A stretch of DNA of 17,785 nucleotides from JAGOSA01 sp043718505 (GTDB lineage Bacteria > Patescibacteriota > Minisyncoccia > Phycocordibacterales > UBA9973), in the NCBI GenBank assembly GCA_043718505.1, contig JAYSVN010000026.1, positions 1 to 17,785 on the forward strand, read 5' to 3'. The position numbers and the translations under genes are program-made. Positions 5,969 to 12,364 of this stretch are shown here, one piece after another; the first letter of the stretch is position 1; each line of letters opens with the position of its first letter. The notes under the pieces are model-generated. The model did no database searches. It saw only the letters and a list, made by a program, of their open reading frames with translations, and was not told where the DNA came from.

Positions 5969-6415
5969 CTATCTGTTTTTCAAAGTTCTATTAATATCTC
6001 GCTTTGTGTCGCGCTCTTTGATTTTTTCACGTTTGTCGTGTTTCTTGAGGCCTTTCCCCAAACCAATTTTGAGCTTCACTAAGCGGCCTTTATTATACAA
6101 GTCAATTGGCACTATTGTCAAACCCCTTTCTTTTGTATCGCGCTCAAGCTGAGTAATTTCTTTTTGAGTCAGCAGCAAGTTGCGCGTGCGATAAGGATCG
6201 TATGCCGGTGACGTATTATTTTTCTGATATTCAGGAATGTAGGCATTTAAGAGGACGGGCCGACCGCCGACAACTTTCACAAACGAACCACGCAGCGAAC
6301 CTTTGCCATTTTTCACTGACTTAACTTCAAAGCCAAAAAGCTCGATCCCGGCGTCGAATGTATCGAGTATTTCATAGTCGCGGCGGATGATATTGTTGTC
6401 CACTAAGTTGGCCAT
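5969..6415 (-). CDS. smpB: SsrA-binding protein SmpB
   Basis: SmpB, 148 residues, binds the tRNA-like part of tmRNA and brings it to stalled ribosomes for trans-translation. Family marks are NIIRRDYEILDTFDAGIELFG (near residues 8-28), the loop GSLRGSFVKV, the tmRNA-contacting LNAYIPEYQ, and PYRTRNLLL. The basic C-terminal tail (KKHDKREKIKERDTKRD, then INRTLKNR) is the part that enters the empty mRNA channel. Length and order match the family. The ATG at 6415 has no Shine-Dalgarno; a -10 hexamer ends 7 nt upstream, so the mRNA is probably leaderless. ssrA follows directly, and two small genes precede it on the same strand. Confidence 0.96.
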   Translation of the reverse strand: MANLVDNNIIRRDYEILDTFDAGIELFGFEVKSVKNGKGSLRGSFVKVVGGRPVLLNAYIPEYQKNNTSPAYDPYRTRNLLLTQKEITQLERDTKERGLTIVPIDLYNKGRLVKLKIGLGKGLKKHDKREKIKERDTKRDINRTLKNR

Positions 6416-6421
6416 GAGGGG

Positions 6422-6451
6422 ATAATAGCATTTATTTTTTAACTCTTACAA
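6422..6451 (-). promoter_or_regulatory. Candidate promoter of smpB-ssrA
   Basis: Minus-strand TTGTAA (6451-6446), 18 bp, TATTAT (6427-6422). The predicted start falls on or beside the A of the smpB ATG at 6415. It overlaps the end of the upstream protease gene, so readthrough from that gene is also possible. Confidence 0.5.
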
Positions 6452-6854
6452 TTTCAAAACTGTCATGGTCCTTCTCGAATGTAATTTTGTAATTATCGAA
6501 AAATCCCTCCTGTCCCAAAAGTACGTCTATGTGGTCACTGTCAATAAAATTTACTGGGACTTCAAATTCTTCATTCGTATCCTTTATTCTAAAACGAACT
6601 GAAGCTAATAGTCCCGGAATAATGTCATTACTTACACCTGCCACTTCGTTGATTTTAGTCAAAGAAAAGTTGAGGCCAATTTCGGGTGCGTAACTCATAT
6701 GTACTGCCGTCCTGTCTGCTCCGGAGTCTATTAATCCCAGAGCATGATCAACAAAATTACCATTACTATCTAATATTTCTAAAATGACAATCGGTCTTTT
6801 AATAAACCGGCCTTTCGTATCTACTGAAAGAGTCGGCTGGTATTTGAATTTCAT
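6432..6854 (-). CDS. Retropepsin-like aspartic protease
   Basis: A 140-residue single-domain protein of the retropepsin fold. The catalytic motif is GLIDSGADRTAVH (about residues 40-52) with the Asp in DSGA; the later hydrophobic-hydrophobic-Gly element is IDVLLGQEGFFDNY (about 108-121), with an IPGLL flap-type strand between. One catalytic Asp per chain implies a homodimer, as in retroviral protease. There is no signal peptide, so it should be cytoplasmic. It abuts the upstream small gene with no spacer (TAGATG), so the two are translated together. Substrates are unknown; small stand-alone retropepsins are widespread in archaea and bacteria. Confidence 0.8.
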   Translation of the reverse strand: MKFKYQPTLSVDTKGRFIKRPIVILEILDSNGNFVDHALGLIDSGADRTAVHMSYAPEIGLNFSLTKINEVAGVSNDIIPGLLASVRFRIKDTNEEFEVPVNFIDSDHIDVLLGQEGFFDNYKITFEKDHDSFEIVRVKK

Positions 6855-7076
6855 CTAAAGTGTTCGATAGTAGGGAATGTACGTGGCGTCCGGAAGAACT
6901 TTCATGATGAGTATTTCTCTCCTTTTCATATTTGAAACGTCCGGAAAATTATCACTAACCTGCAAGATCTTCGTGCAATCGATAGATAAAACAACCCATT
7001 TACCTTGATGGGATTTATTGAGAATTGCGTATGGGTTTGGATATTCAATTACTTTTTCTTCAAATTTCTCTTCCAT
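6855..7076 (-). CDS. Small protein paired with the retropepsin (DUF5678-like)
   Basis: A small cytoplasmic protein of 73 residues if it starts at the ATG at 7076; an in-frame GTG at 7091 would add five residues, but a TATACT -10 box overlaps that extension. The core YAILNKSHQGKWVVLSIDCTK, then a segment ending in VLPDATYIPYYRTL, resembles the short 'protein being carried or presented' family DUF5678 often found directly upstream of stand-alone retropepsins. Its stop codon touches the ATG of the protease gene. The relation to DUF5678 is from memory of gene context and residue pattern, not a search. Role: probably substrate, inhibitor or cofactor of the protease. Confidence 0.6.
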   Translation of the reverse strand: MEEKFEEKVIEYPNPYAILNKSHQGKWVVLSIDCTKILQVSDNFPDVSNMKRREILIMKVLPDATYIPYYRTL

Positions 7077-7082
7077 ATGTTT

Positions 7083-7088
7083 AGTATA
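7083..7088 (-). promoter_or_regulatory. -10 element giving a leaderless transcript
   Basis: Minus-strand TATACT (7088-7083) ends six bases before the ATG at 7076, so transcription should start at or next to the A of the start codon. A good -35 box is not visible. Confidence 0.5.
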
Positions 7089-7185
7089 CACCTTACTATT
7101 AATTATATTTCGACCCAGAAAAATAGTACATAAGGGCTATGAATAAAAACTTAATTTTTTATTAAGTTTCCGTAAAACTAAGTAT

Positions 7186-7214
7186 TTTTCAAAAGCGAAA
7201 AATTGTTGTACAAT
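7186..7214 (+). promoter_or_regulatory. Promoter of ftsH
   Basis: TTTTCA (7186-7191), 17 bp, TACAAT (7209-7214). The predicted start near 7221 is about 3 nt before the ATG at 7224. No Shine-Dalgarno is present. Confidence 0.6.
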
Positions 7215-7223
7215 GACCTATCT

Positions 7224-9128
7224 ATGAAATTACCAAATCAGATAAGTCCGAACAAAAAAGAACCAAAAAAGACTTCATTTACAAGCTATATTTTCGGAGC
7301 AATCTTTTTGTTTTTGGCGCTTTCCTTCATCTATTCACTCTTTAGCGGTAACGATAACGATGCCAAAATTGTCTCTTTGACTGAAGTCGCACGCAGCATC
7401 AATGCCAGCGAAGTAAAACAAATTGTGGTTTCCGGAAGTACGCTTGAAATCGTCAAAAAAGATGACACAAAACTTGAAGCTAAGAAAGAAGCTGAAGCAT
7501 CACTGTCTGAAACCTTGTCGCAGCTTGGAGTCACTTCAGAAAAAATCGCCGGTGTTGATATTCAGGTTAAAAACGAATCGGGTGTTGGTTACTTTCTCAT
7601 AAATATTTTACCTATTCTTCTGCCAATTCTTGTTCTCGTTATTTTCATCTGGCTTTTGTCTCGTCGGGTGAACGGCGCCGGCATGCAGGCATTTTCTTTT
7701 GGTCAGTCAAAAGCTAAAATCACTGATCCGAATGATAAAAACAATCGTGTGACCTTCAAAGATGTTGCCGGTTCAAAAGAAGCCAAAGAAGAACTCGTCG
7801 AAATTGTCGACTTTCTGAAAAATCCGAAAAAGTTTCTCGACATTGGTGCGCGTATTCCGAAAGGCGTTCTTCTCACAGGTGCGCCGGGTACAGGAAAGAC
7901 ATTACTTGCTCGCGCTGTAGCAGGGGAAGCCGGTGTGCCATTTTTCCATCTCTCCGGTTCTGAATTCGTAGAAATGTTTGTCGGTGTGGGTGCTTCGCGT
8001 GTCCGTGATCTTTTTGAAATTGCCAAGAAAGCGGCACCGGCCATTATTTTCGTAGATGAAATTGATGCTGTCGGACGCGTGCGCGGCGGGGGATATGGCG
8101 GCGGTAACGACGAACGCGAGCAGACGCTTAACCAAATTCTGGTTGAAATGGACGGCTTTGAGCCGACTGAAAAAGTAATTGTCATGGCTGCGACAAACCG
8201 TCCCGATGTTCTTGATCCGGCGCTCCTTCGTCCGGGCCGTTTTGATCGTCGCGTTGTACTCGATCTGCCTGATCGAAGTGATCGCGAAGAAATTCTTGTC
8301 ATTCATGCCCGCAAGAAACCGCTCGGTGAAGATGTTGATCTCAAGGTTATTGCCCAGAGAACACCGGGATTTTCCGGTGCTGATCTCTATTCACTCATGA
8401 ATGAAGGCGCAATTTTGGCAGCACGCGAAGAGCGTAAAAAAGTGACGCAGTACGATTTGCTTCGTGCAATCGAAAAGGTCATGCTCGGCCCTGAGCGTAA
8501 GAGCCATTTACTTTCGCCGCAGGAGAAAAAAATCACTGCCTACCACGAAGCCGGCCATGCTCTCATCGCTTCAGTTTTGCCGCACGCTGATCCTGTTCAT
8601 AAAGTTTCAATTGTGGCTCGTGGACGTGCTGGCGGATATACACTCAAAATTCCGATTGAAGAACGCAAGCTGCAAAGCAAAAAAGAATTCCTCGATGACA
8701 TTGCCATGACGATGGGAGGCTATGCTGCTGAGAAAATGATTTTCGGTGATATTACAACCGGCCCGTCAAATGATCTTCAGGTGGCTACAGCACTTGCTCG
8801 CGCCATGGTTACTCGCTGGGGTATGTCTGATGAAATTGGTCCGATGGCGCTTGAATCTGACGGCGGCCGCACAATGTTTGGCCAAGGTGTTGAACACGAT
8901 GTCTCGCAAACTGAAGCTACCAAAGTCGGTGTTGAAGTCAAAAAAATTCTTGATCATGCACTCGAGCGCGCCAAAGAAGTTTTGGCACAACACAGAAAAG
9001 CACTCGATGCTATTGCTAACAGATTGATTGAAGTTGAAACACTTGAACAGGAAGAATATGAAAAAGTAATTATCGCCAACGGCATTATGCCGAAGAAAGG
9101 GCAGCAGCCGATCACGATTACTGATTAG
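7224..9128 (+). CDS. ftsH: ATP-dependent zinc metalloprotease FtsH
   Basis: Membrane-anchored AAA+ protease, hexameric, that degrades damaged membrane proteins and regulatory substrates. The 634-residue protein starts at ATG 7224; the open frame begins 7 codons earlier at TTG, but a -10 box overlaps that stretch. Two spans (about 16-37 and 121-147) flank an extracytoplasmic domain. The AAA domain has Walker A GAPGTGKT (219-226), Walker B IIFVDEID with D278 and E279, pore motif FVEMFVGVG, and the second region of homology RPGRFDR. The protease domain has zinc motif HEAGH (441-445) and third ligand D517 in GPSNDLQ. All catalytic residues are intact and length is typical. In other bacteria FtsH degrades some ssrA-tagged proteins, which fits the nearby smpB-ssrA. 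Confidence 0.98.
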   Translation: MKLPNQISPNKKEPKKTSFTSYIFGAIFLFLALSFIYSLFSGNDNDAKIVSLTEVARSINASEVKQIVVSGSTLEIVKKDDTKLEAKKEAEASLSETLSQLGVTSEKIAGVDIQVKNESGVGYFLINILPILLPILVLVIFIWLLSRRVNGAGMQAFSFGQSKAKITDPNDKNNRVTFKDVAGSKEAKEELVEIVDFLKNPKKFLDIGARIPKGVLLTGAPGTGKTLLARAVAGEAGVPFFHLSGSEFVEMFVGVGASRVRDLFEIAKKAAPAIIFVDEIDAVGRVRGGGYGGGNDEREQTLNQILVEMDGFEPTEKVIVMAATNRPDVLDPALLRPGRFDRRVVLDLPDRSDREEILVIHARKKPLGEDVDLKVIAQRTPGFSGADLYSLMNEGAILAAREERKKVTQYDLLRAIEKVMLGPERKSHLLSPQEKKITAYHEAGHALIASVLPHADPVHKVSIVARGRAGGYTLKIPIEERKLQSKKEFLDDIAMTMGGYAAEKMIFGDITTGPSNDLQVATALARAMVTRWGMSDEIGPMALESDGGRTMFGQGVEHDVSQTEATKVGVEVKKILDHALERAKEVLAQHRKALDAIANRLIEVETLEQEEYEKVIIANGIMPKKGQQPITITD

Positions 9129-9158
9129 CACTAACTAAAAGCTCCTTAGAAAAAATTC

Positions 9159-9743
9159 ATGGAAAATTCAGGTGGAAATGATAGTGAAGCAAAAGTAATA
9201 GCACCGCCGCTAGGTACACCGTTAACTTCTATTACTCAGCCGAAAAAACTAATGTTCGGTTTGCGCTCGTACCTCATTCTCACTATCGTTCTCGGCATCC
9301 TGTCTTGTGCCATCAACTACTACGTCACAATCAAAGCATTTCCGACAGCATTTCCAATTGCACCGATGTACTTTGCTATGGTTCTGCCAATTTTTCTGTT
9401 TGCCGAAGGTTTGCTCATGGCTTTTGGCGCGCGCATGGCCAAAGTTGCCAACCGAACCTGGGACAAAGCTTTCTTCGCCGCCATCGGCAGCAATTTTTTA
9501 TATGCTCTATTTTCGCTTATCGGCCTGCCATTTGTTAAATCAAATCAAATAATAGCGCTCGCTCTGTCACTTTTCAGTGCTGTTTTGGCCTGGTTTCTGC
9601 TCAAGCGTGTGTATGAGACAAGTAATAAGACAGTAGGCAAAATAGTCCTGTGGTCAGCTATTGTTATCGGGGGATTGGCATTTATAGCCGGGGTTATAGG
9701 GATAGCGATTTTCGCCAGTAAGCTTACGGAAATGGGAATTTAG
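9159..9743 (+). CDS. Hypothetical multi-pass membrane protein downstream of ftsH
   Basis: A 194-residue protein with a soluble N-terminal tail (about 1-32, Gly/Ser/Pro-rich) and five likely membrane spans near 35-55, 65-85, 102-122, 128-146 and 160-182. No family is recognised. It begins 30 nt after the ftsH stop with no terminator between, so it is probably cotranscribed and may be a membrane partner or merely a neighbour. Base composition matches ftsH. The ATG has no Shine-Dalgarno. Confidence 0.7.
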   Translation: MENSGGNDSEAKVIAPPLGTPLTSITQPKKLMFGLRSYLILTIVLGILSCAINYYVTIKAFPTAFPIAPMYFAMVLPIFLFAEGLLMAFGARMAKVANRTWDKAFFAAIGSNFLYALFSLIGLPFVKSNQIIALALSLFSAVLAWFLLKRVYETSNKTVGKIVLWSAIVIGGLAFIAGVIGIAIFASKLTEMGI

Positions 9744-9765
9744 GCCTTATTTTGAAGCCTATTTT
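9741..9765 (+). terminator. Weak hairpin at the end of the ftsH transcript
   Basis: TAGGC-C-TT pairs with AAGCCTA (one bulged C), followed by TTTTG. It overlaps the stop codon of the membrane protein gene. The next promoter begins at 9770. Confidence 0.45.
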
Positions 9766-9769
9766 GCTA

Positions 9770-9798
9770 TTGACATAGAGCATAGTTTGTGATACAAT
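9770..9798 (+). promoter_or_regulatory. Strong promoter of the surface protein gene
   Basis: TTGACA (9770-9775), exactly 17 bp, TACAAT (9793-9798). The start is predicted near 9805, about 3 nt before the ATG at 9808. Confidence 0.8.
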
Positions 9799-9807
9799 AC
9801 TAGTATT

Positions 9808-10692
9808 ATGAATTATATGACATTAGCGAAAACTATATACAAAGCTATGGCTTTTGGCATTTTGCTAGCAGCCATATACATTCTCTCTATACCTTCTGGA
9901 AAGGTAATGGCGTCATACCAGACAAGCACCGGCCCTTATTCAACTGCAGCAGGCGATTATGATCCGACTTATGGAAATACTACCGAAAATAATTATCAAA
10001 CTAATTACGGCGGTACGTATGGAACTAACTGTTCAAACCCAAATTGCAGTAACCAAGGCGGCGTAATCGTTGTCGACAGCAAAGCTGTTGTTTCAACTGA
10101 ACCTGCAATCAATGTTGGCAAGACAAGCGCGCTCATTCAGGGTGCAGCTAGTGTCGACAGCGGCACAGCTACAGTTTGGTTCCAGTGGGGTACTCGAGTG
10201 GACCGACTCGACAATACTACTCGTACTGTCTTGATTGACTCAACCGGTACCGGTTCATCTCAAATGCTTACTAACCTTACTCCTGGTACAAAATATTTCT
10301 ACAGAATTGTTGCTCGTAACAATGCCGGCACATGCTATGGTATCGTTCGAAGCTTCACGACTACAGGCGGCGCTGTTGCAACTTCAACTACGAAATCAAA
10401 AACTAGCAATTCCGGCACGACTTATGTGAGCTCAACAAGTTCAAATAGTTCAAGCACATCCAGCTCGAATGGGGACATCAAAGGTTCGCTTTCTGCTGCA
10501 GCCGCAAATGCTGATAGCTCGAATGGAAGTTCAAATCGCAGCGGATTTCTCCCGGGTTCAATTCTCGGCTGGCTCATTATCATCGCTCTCGTGTATGCAA
10601 TTGTTGTTGTAGTTCGAATGATTCAACGTGACAATGAGGAACGCAAAAAGCGTGAAGAAGAAATGAAAAAGCTGAAGGCTGCGACTGCGTAA
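9808..10692 (+). CDS. Surface protein with a fibronectin-III-like domain and C-terminal anchor
   Basis: A 294-residue exported protein. Residues 1-35 are a long signal peptide (AFGILLAAIYILSIPSG, cleavage near VMASYQ). Residues about 36-82 are Tyr/Gly/Asn/Thr-rich with a Cys pair (NCSNPNCSNQ). Residues about 88-186 look like a fibronectin-III domain (ATVWFQWGTR, then LTPGTKYFYRIVARNNAG and RSFTT). A low-complexity Ser/Thr linker (about 190-245) precedes a transmembrane segment (about 251-270) and a charged cytoplasmic tail (NEERKKREEEMKKLK). This is a typical layout for CPR cell-surface proteins and may help attach to a host cell (inference). It has its own strong promoter and terminator, so it is monocistronic and probably well expressed. 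Confidence 0.8.
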   Translation: MNYMTLAKTIYKAMAFGILLAAIYILSIPSGKVMASYQTSTGPYSTAAGDYDPTYGNTTENNYQTNYGGTYGTNCSNPNCSNQGGVIVVDSKAVVSTEPAINVGKTSALIQGAASVDSGTATVWFQWGTRVDRLDNTTRTVLIDSTGTGSSQMLTNLTPGTKYFYRIVARNNAGTCYGIVRSFTTTGGAVATSTTKSKTSNSGTTYVSSTSSNSSSTSSSNGDIKGSLSAAAANADSSNGSSNRSGFLPGSILGWLIIIALVYAIVVVVRMIQRDNEERKKREEEMKKLKAATA

Positions 10693-10712
10693 TCAATACA
10701 TTATATATATTC

Positions 10713-10740
10713 AAAAAATCTCTCGCGTGAGGGGTTTTTT
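10713..10740 (+). terminator. Intrinsic terminator after the surface protein gene
   Basis: TCTCTC and GAGGGG pair (with two G-U pairs) around GCGT, extended by an upstream A run and followed by TTTTTT. Confidence 0.75.
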
Positions 10741-10767
10741 GTTTTATTGAGAATCTCTTTATATAAA
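10739..10767 (+). promoter_or_regulatory. Candidate promoter of the HTH protein gene
   Basis: TTGTTT (10739-10744), 17 bp, TATAAA (10762-10767). It starts inside the terminator T run of the preceding gene and predicts a start near 10774, about 9 nt before the first ATG. Confidence 0.45.
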
Positions 10768-10782
10768 ACTAATTAAAATTTT

Positions 10783-11469
10783 ATGCTGTCTGTGTATTTT
10801 ATATACATGGAATACAGAATACTTAAACGTCAAGCAATTATGATGCGAAAAAAAGGGATGAGTTATAGCCAAATTAAGCAGTCCATAAATGTTAGCAAAA
10901 GCACACTTAGTAATTGGCTTTATCCCATGCCACTTTCAGAAGAAAGGATAAAAGAATTACGAGATAATAGCCCGATGCGTATCGAAAGGTGTAGAAACAC
11001 AAAAAGATTAAAACGCGAGGCAAAACTGGAAGAAACATATAGGTGGAGTGCAAATGAAATTGGCAAACTTTCAAAGCGAGAATTCTTTCTCTGTGGACTG
11101 TTCCTGTATTGGGCCGAAGGAGGAAAAACGCAAAATGGAACGGCTTGCCTCACTAATACAAATCCTAATATGCTCAAATTTTTTCTACAGTGGCTTGATA
11201 TTTTTAATATCCCAATGAGTAAAATAAGAGTTCACCTACATTTATATTCTGATATGGATGTTAAAAAACAGGAAAAATTCTGGTCAGAAGAACTAAAAAT
11301 CCCACTTATTCAGTTTAAAAAATCATACATAAAATATTCGCTAAGTTCAGATATCACCTATAAAAATGGTTTTGGACAGGGCACTTGTACTGTGCTTGTA
11401 TACTCAACAGACCTCTCGTCTAAAATACTCATGGGAATTAAATATATTCAAGACAGTTTTGAATTTTAG
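10783..11469 (+). CDS. HTH plus LAGLIDADG-like protein
   Basis: A 228-residue protein with an N-terminal helix-turn-helix (about 14-46: MRKKGMSYSQIKQSINVSKS followed by TLSNWL) joined to a domain that resembles a LAGLIDADG endonuclease fold. Its key element is LCGLFLYWAEGGK (about 104-116), followed by TNTNPNMLKFFLQWLD and VHLHLYSDMD. The second copy of the motif expected for a monomeric nuclease is not obvious. Similar stand-alone proteins are abundant in CPR genomes, where they may be mobile genes or regulators. Start at 10783 is the first ATG after the promoter; the ATG at 10807 (MEYRIL) is equally possible. It ends 43 nt before a tRNA gene on the same strand. It is AT-rich relative to ftsH. 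Confidence 0.7.
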   Translation: MLSVYFIYMEYRILKRQAIMMRKKGMSYSQIKQSINVSKSTLSNWLYPMPLSEERIKELRDNSPMRIERCRNTKRLKREAKLEETYRWSANEIGKLSKREFFLCGLFLYWAEGGKTQNGTACLTNTNPNMLKFFLQWLDIFNIPMSKIRVHLHLYSDMDVKKQEKFWSEELKIPLIQFKKSYIKYSLSSDITYKNGFGQGTCTVLVYSTDLSSKILMGIKYIQDSFEF

Positions 11470-11512
11470 GATTGCAAATGAGTAAAATATAGTTTAATCT
11501 TGACTAGCAATT

Positions 11513-11586
11513 CCGCCCTTAGCTCAGCTGGTTAGAGCGCCTTGCTTATACCAAGGAGGTCCCTGGCTCGAGTCCAGGAGGGCGGA
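11513..11586 (+). tRNA. tRNA-Ile with anticodon UAU
   Basis: A full 74-nt cloverleaf: acceptor CCGCCCT/AGGGCGG, TA at 8-9, D arm GCTCAGCTGGTTAGAGC, anticodon stem CCTTG/CAAGG with loop CTTATAC (TAT at 11547-11549), variable AGGTC, T arm CCTGG/CCAGG with loop CTCGAGT, discriminator A at 11586, no encoded CCA. UAU reads the AUA codon directly. Most bacteria instead read AUA with a CAU tRNA modified by TilS, so this anticodon is uncommon. The T loop starts CTC instead of TTC. Confidence 0.93.
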
Positions 11587-11603
11587 CAAGACACTATTCA
11601 CAC

Positions 11604-11634
11604 ATACCAGTAGGGTAAAATAACCTATTGGTAT
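11604..11634. repeat. Long AT-rich stem-loop after the tRNA
   Basis: ATACCAGTAGG (11604-11614) pairs with CCTATTGGTAT (11624-11634) with one G-U, an 11-bp stem around GTAAAATAA. No T run follows, so it is more likely a processing or regulatory structure than a simple terminator. Confidence 0.5.
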
Positions 11635-11649
11635 AGTATTTGGCTATAC

Positions 11650-11669
11650 AGAGAATTAGTCCATTCTCT
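11650..11669. repeat. Second stem-loop upstream of the operon
   Basis: AGAGAAT and ATTCTCT form a 7-bp stem around TAGTCC, followed by AAATAAGTTTTTAT. It could end the tRNA transcript or sit in the operon's leader. No convincing promoter boxes for the operon are visible between here and 11701; TATAAA at 11681 is the best -10. Confidence 0.45.
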
Positions 11670-11700
11670 AAATAAGTTTTTATAAAAAATTATAACCATT

Positions 11701-12354
11701 ATGAATACTCTTGTTGTGGTCTTCTTTTTACACAATGCGCTCGCTACGCTTATTTTGGGCTGCAAGTTTAGATCCCAAAAGGATCGAACACTTAAACATT
11801 TCGGCACAGCACTTCTTTTCACCACAGTTGCTTTTACCATCTGGTCAGTCGCAATTATCGGGAAAGTTCAGAATCTCGATAGCTATATTAATACGGGGGT
11901 TATCTTCTTTGTCATCTCTCTAGTTTGCTTCCTGATGACAGGTGTACAGAATATGGCAGCCAGTAACCGTAAAACAGTTATGGTGATTGGTGTAGGCTTG
12001 GCGATCGTACTTCTCTATCTAAGAGCTGCATTTTACCCATCAGCCCCGGGTTTTTCTGCTGAAGGATTTTTCTTCTTTAATCCACATCCTGTCATTCAAA
12101 TGCTGTATATTTTCGGTCTTTCTCTGGCAGTTATTCCGGCAGTTGATGCAGTTGCTGCGAAGATCAAGTCCTCCTTTTATAGCAGACTCTTTCGCTATGG
12201 ATTTATTGCCGAAGTGGCAGGGGGTATTGTGCTTATAACAAGTAATATAAACAATCCGAATATTACTGCACTCTACCTAACCGGATGGATTATTGGTCTC
12301 GTCTATCTCATTCTTTGGACTACTGCTGCCTTTAATAAAAAATTCTGGCAATAG
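11701..12354 (+). CDS. Multi-pass membrane protein, first gene of the operon
   Basis: A 217-residue very hydrophobic protein with six to seven predicted spans (near 3-20, 33-52, 63-82, 90-108, 131-150, 165-183, 189-208) and short loops. No catalytic motif or known family is recognised; the topology recalls 7-span sensory or carrier-type domains but this is not evidence of function. The ATG at 11701 has no Shine-Dalgarno. It ends 10 nt before the reductase gene and is probably cotranscribed with the five genes that follow, which points to a membrane role in the same pathway. Confidence 0.7.
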   Translation: MNTLVVVFFLHNALATLILGCKFRSQKDRTLKHFGTALLFTTVAFTIWSVAIIGKVQNLDSYINTGVIFFVISLVCFLMTGVQNMAASNRKTVMVIGVGLAIVLLYLRAAFYPSAPGFSAEGFFFFNPHPVIQMLYIFGLSLAVIPAVDAVAAKIKSSFYSRLFRYGFIAEVAGGIVLITSNINNPNITALYLTGWIIGLVYLILWTTAAFNKKFWQ

Positions 12355-12364
12355 CTCTCGTAAA

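Noticed and set aside
5647..5994. Plus-strand open frame of 115 codons
   Set aside because: It is antisense to ssrA and overlaps the smpB end; it exists only because structured RNA has few stops.
7703..8302. Minus-strand open frame of 199 codons inside ftsH
   Set aside because: Ser/Arg/Thr-rich translation typical of an antisense shadow over a conserved AAA domain.
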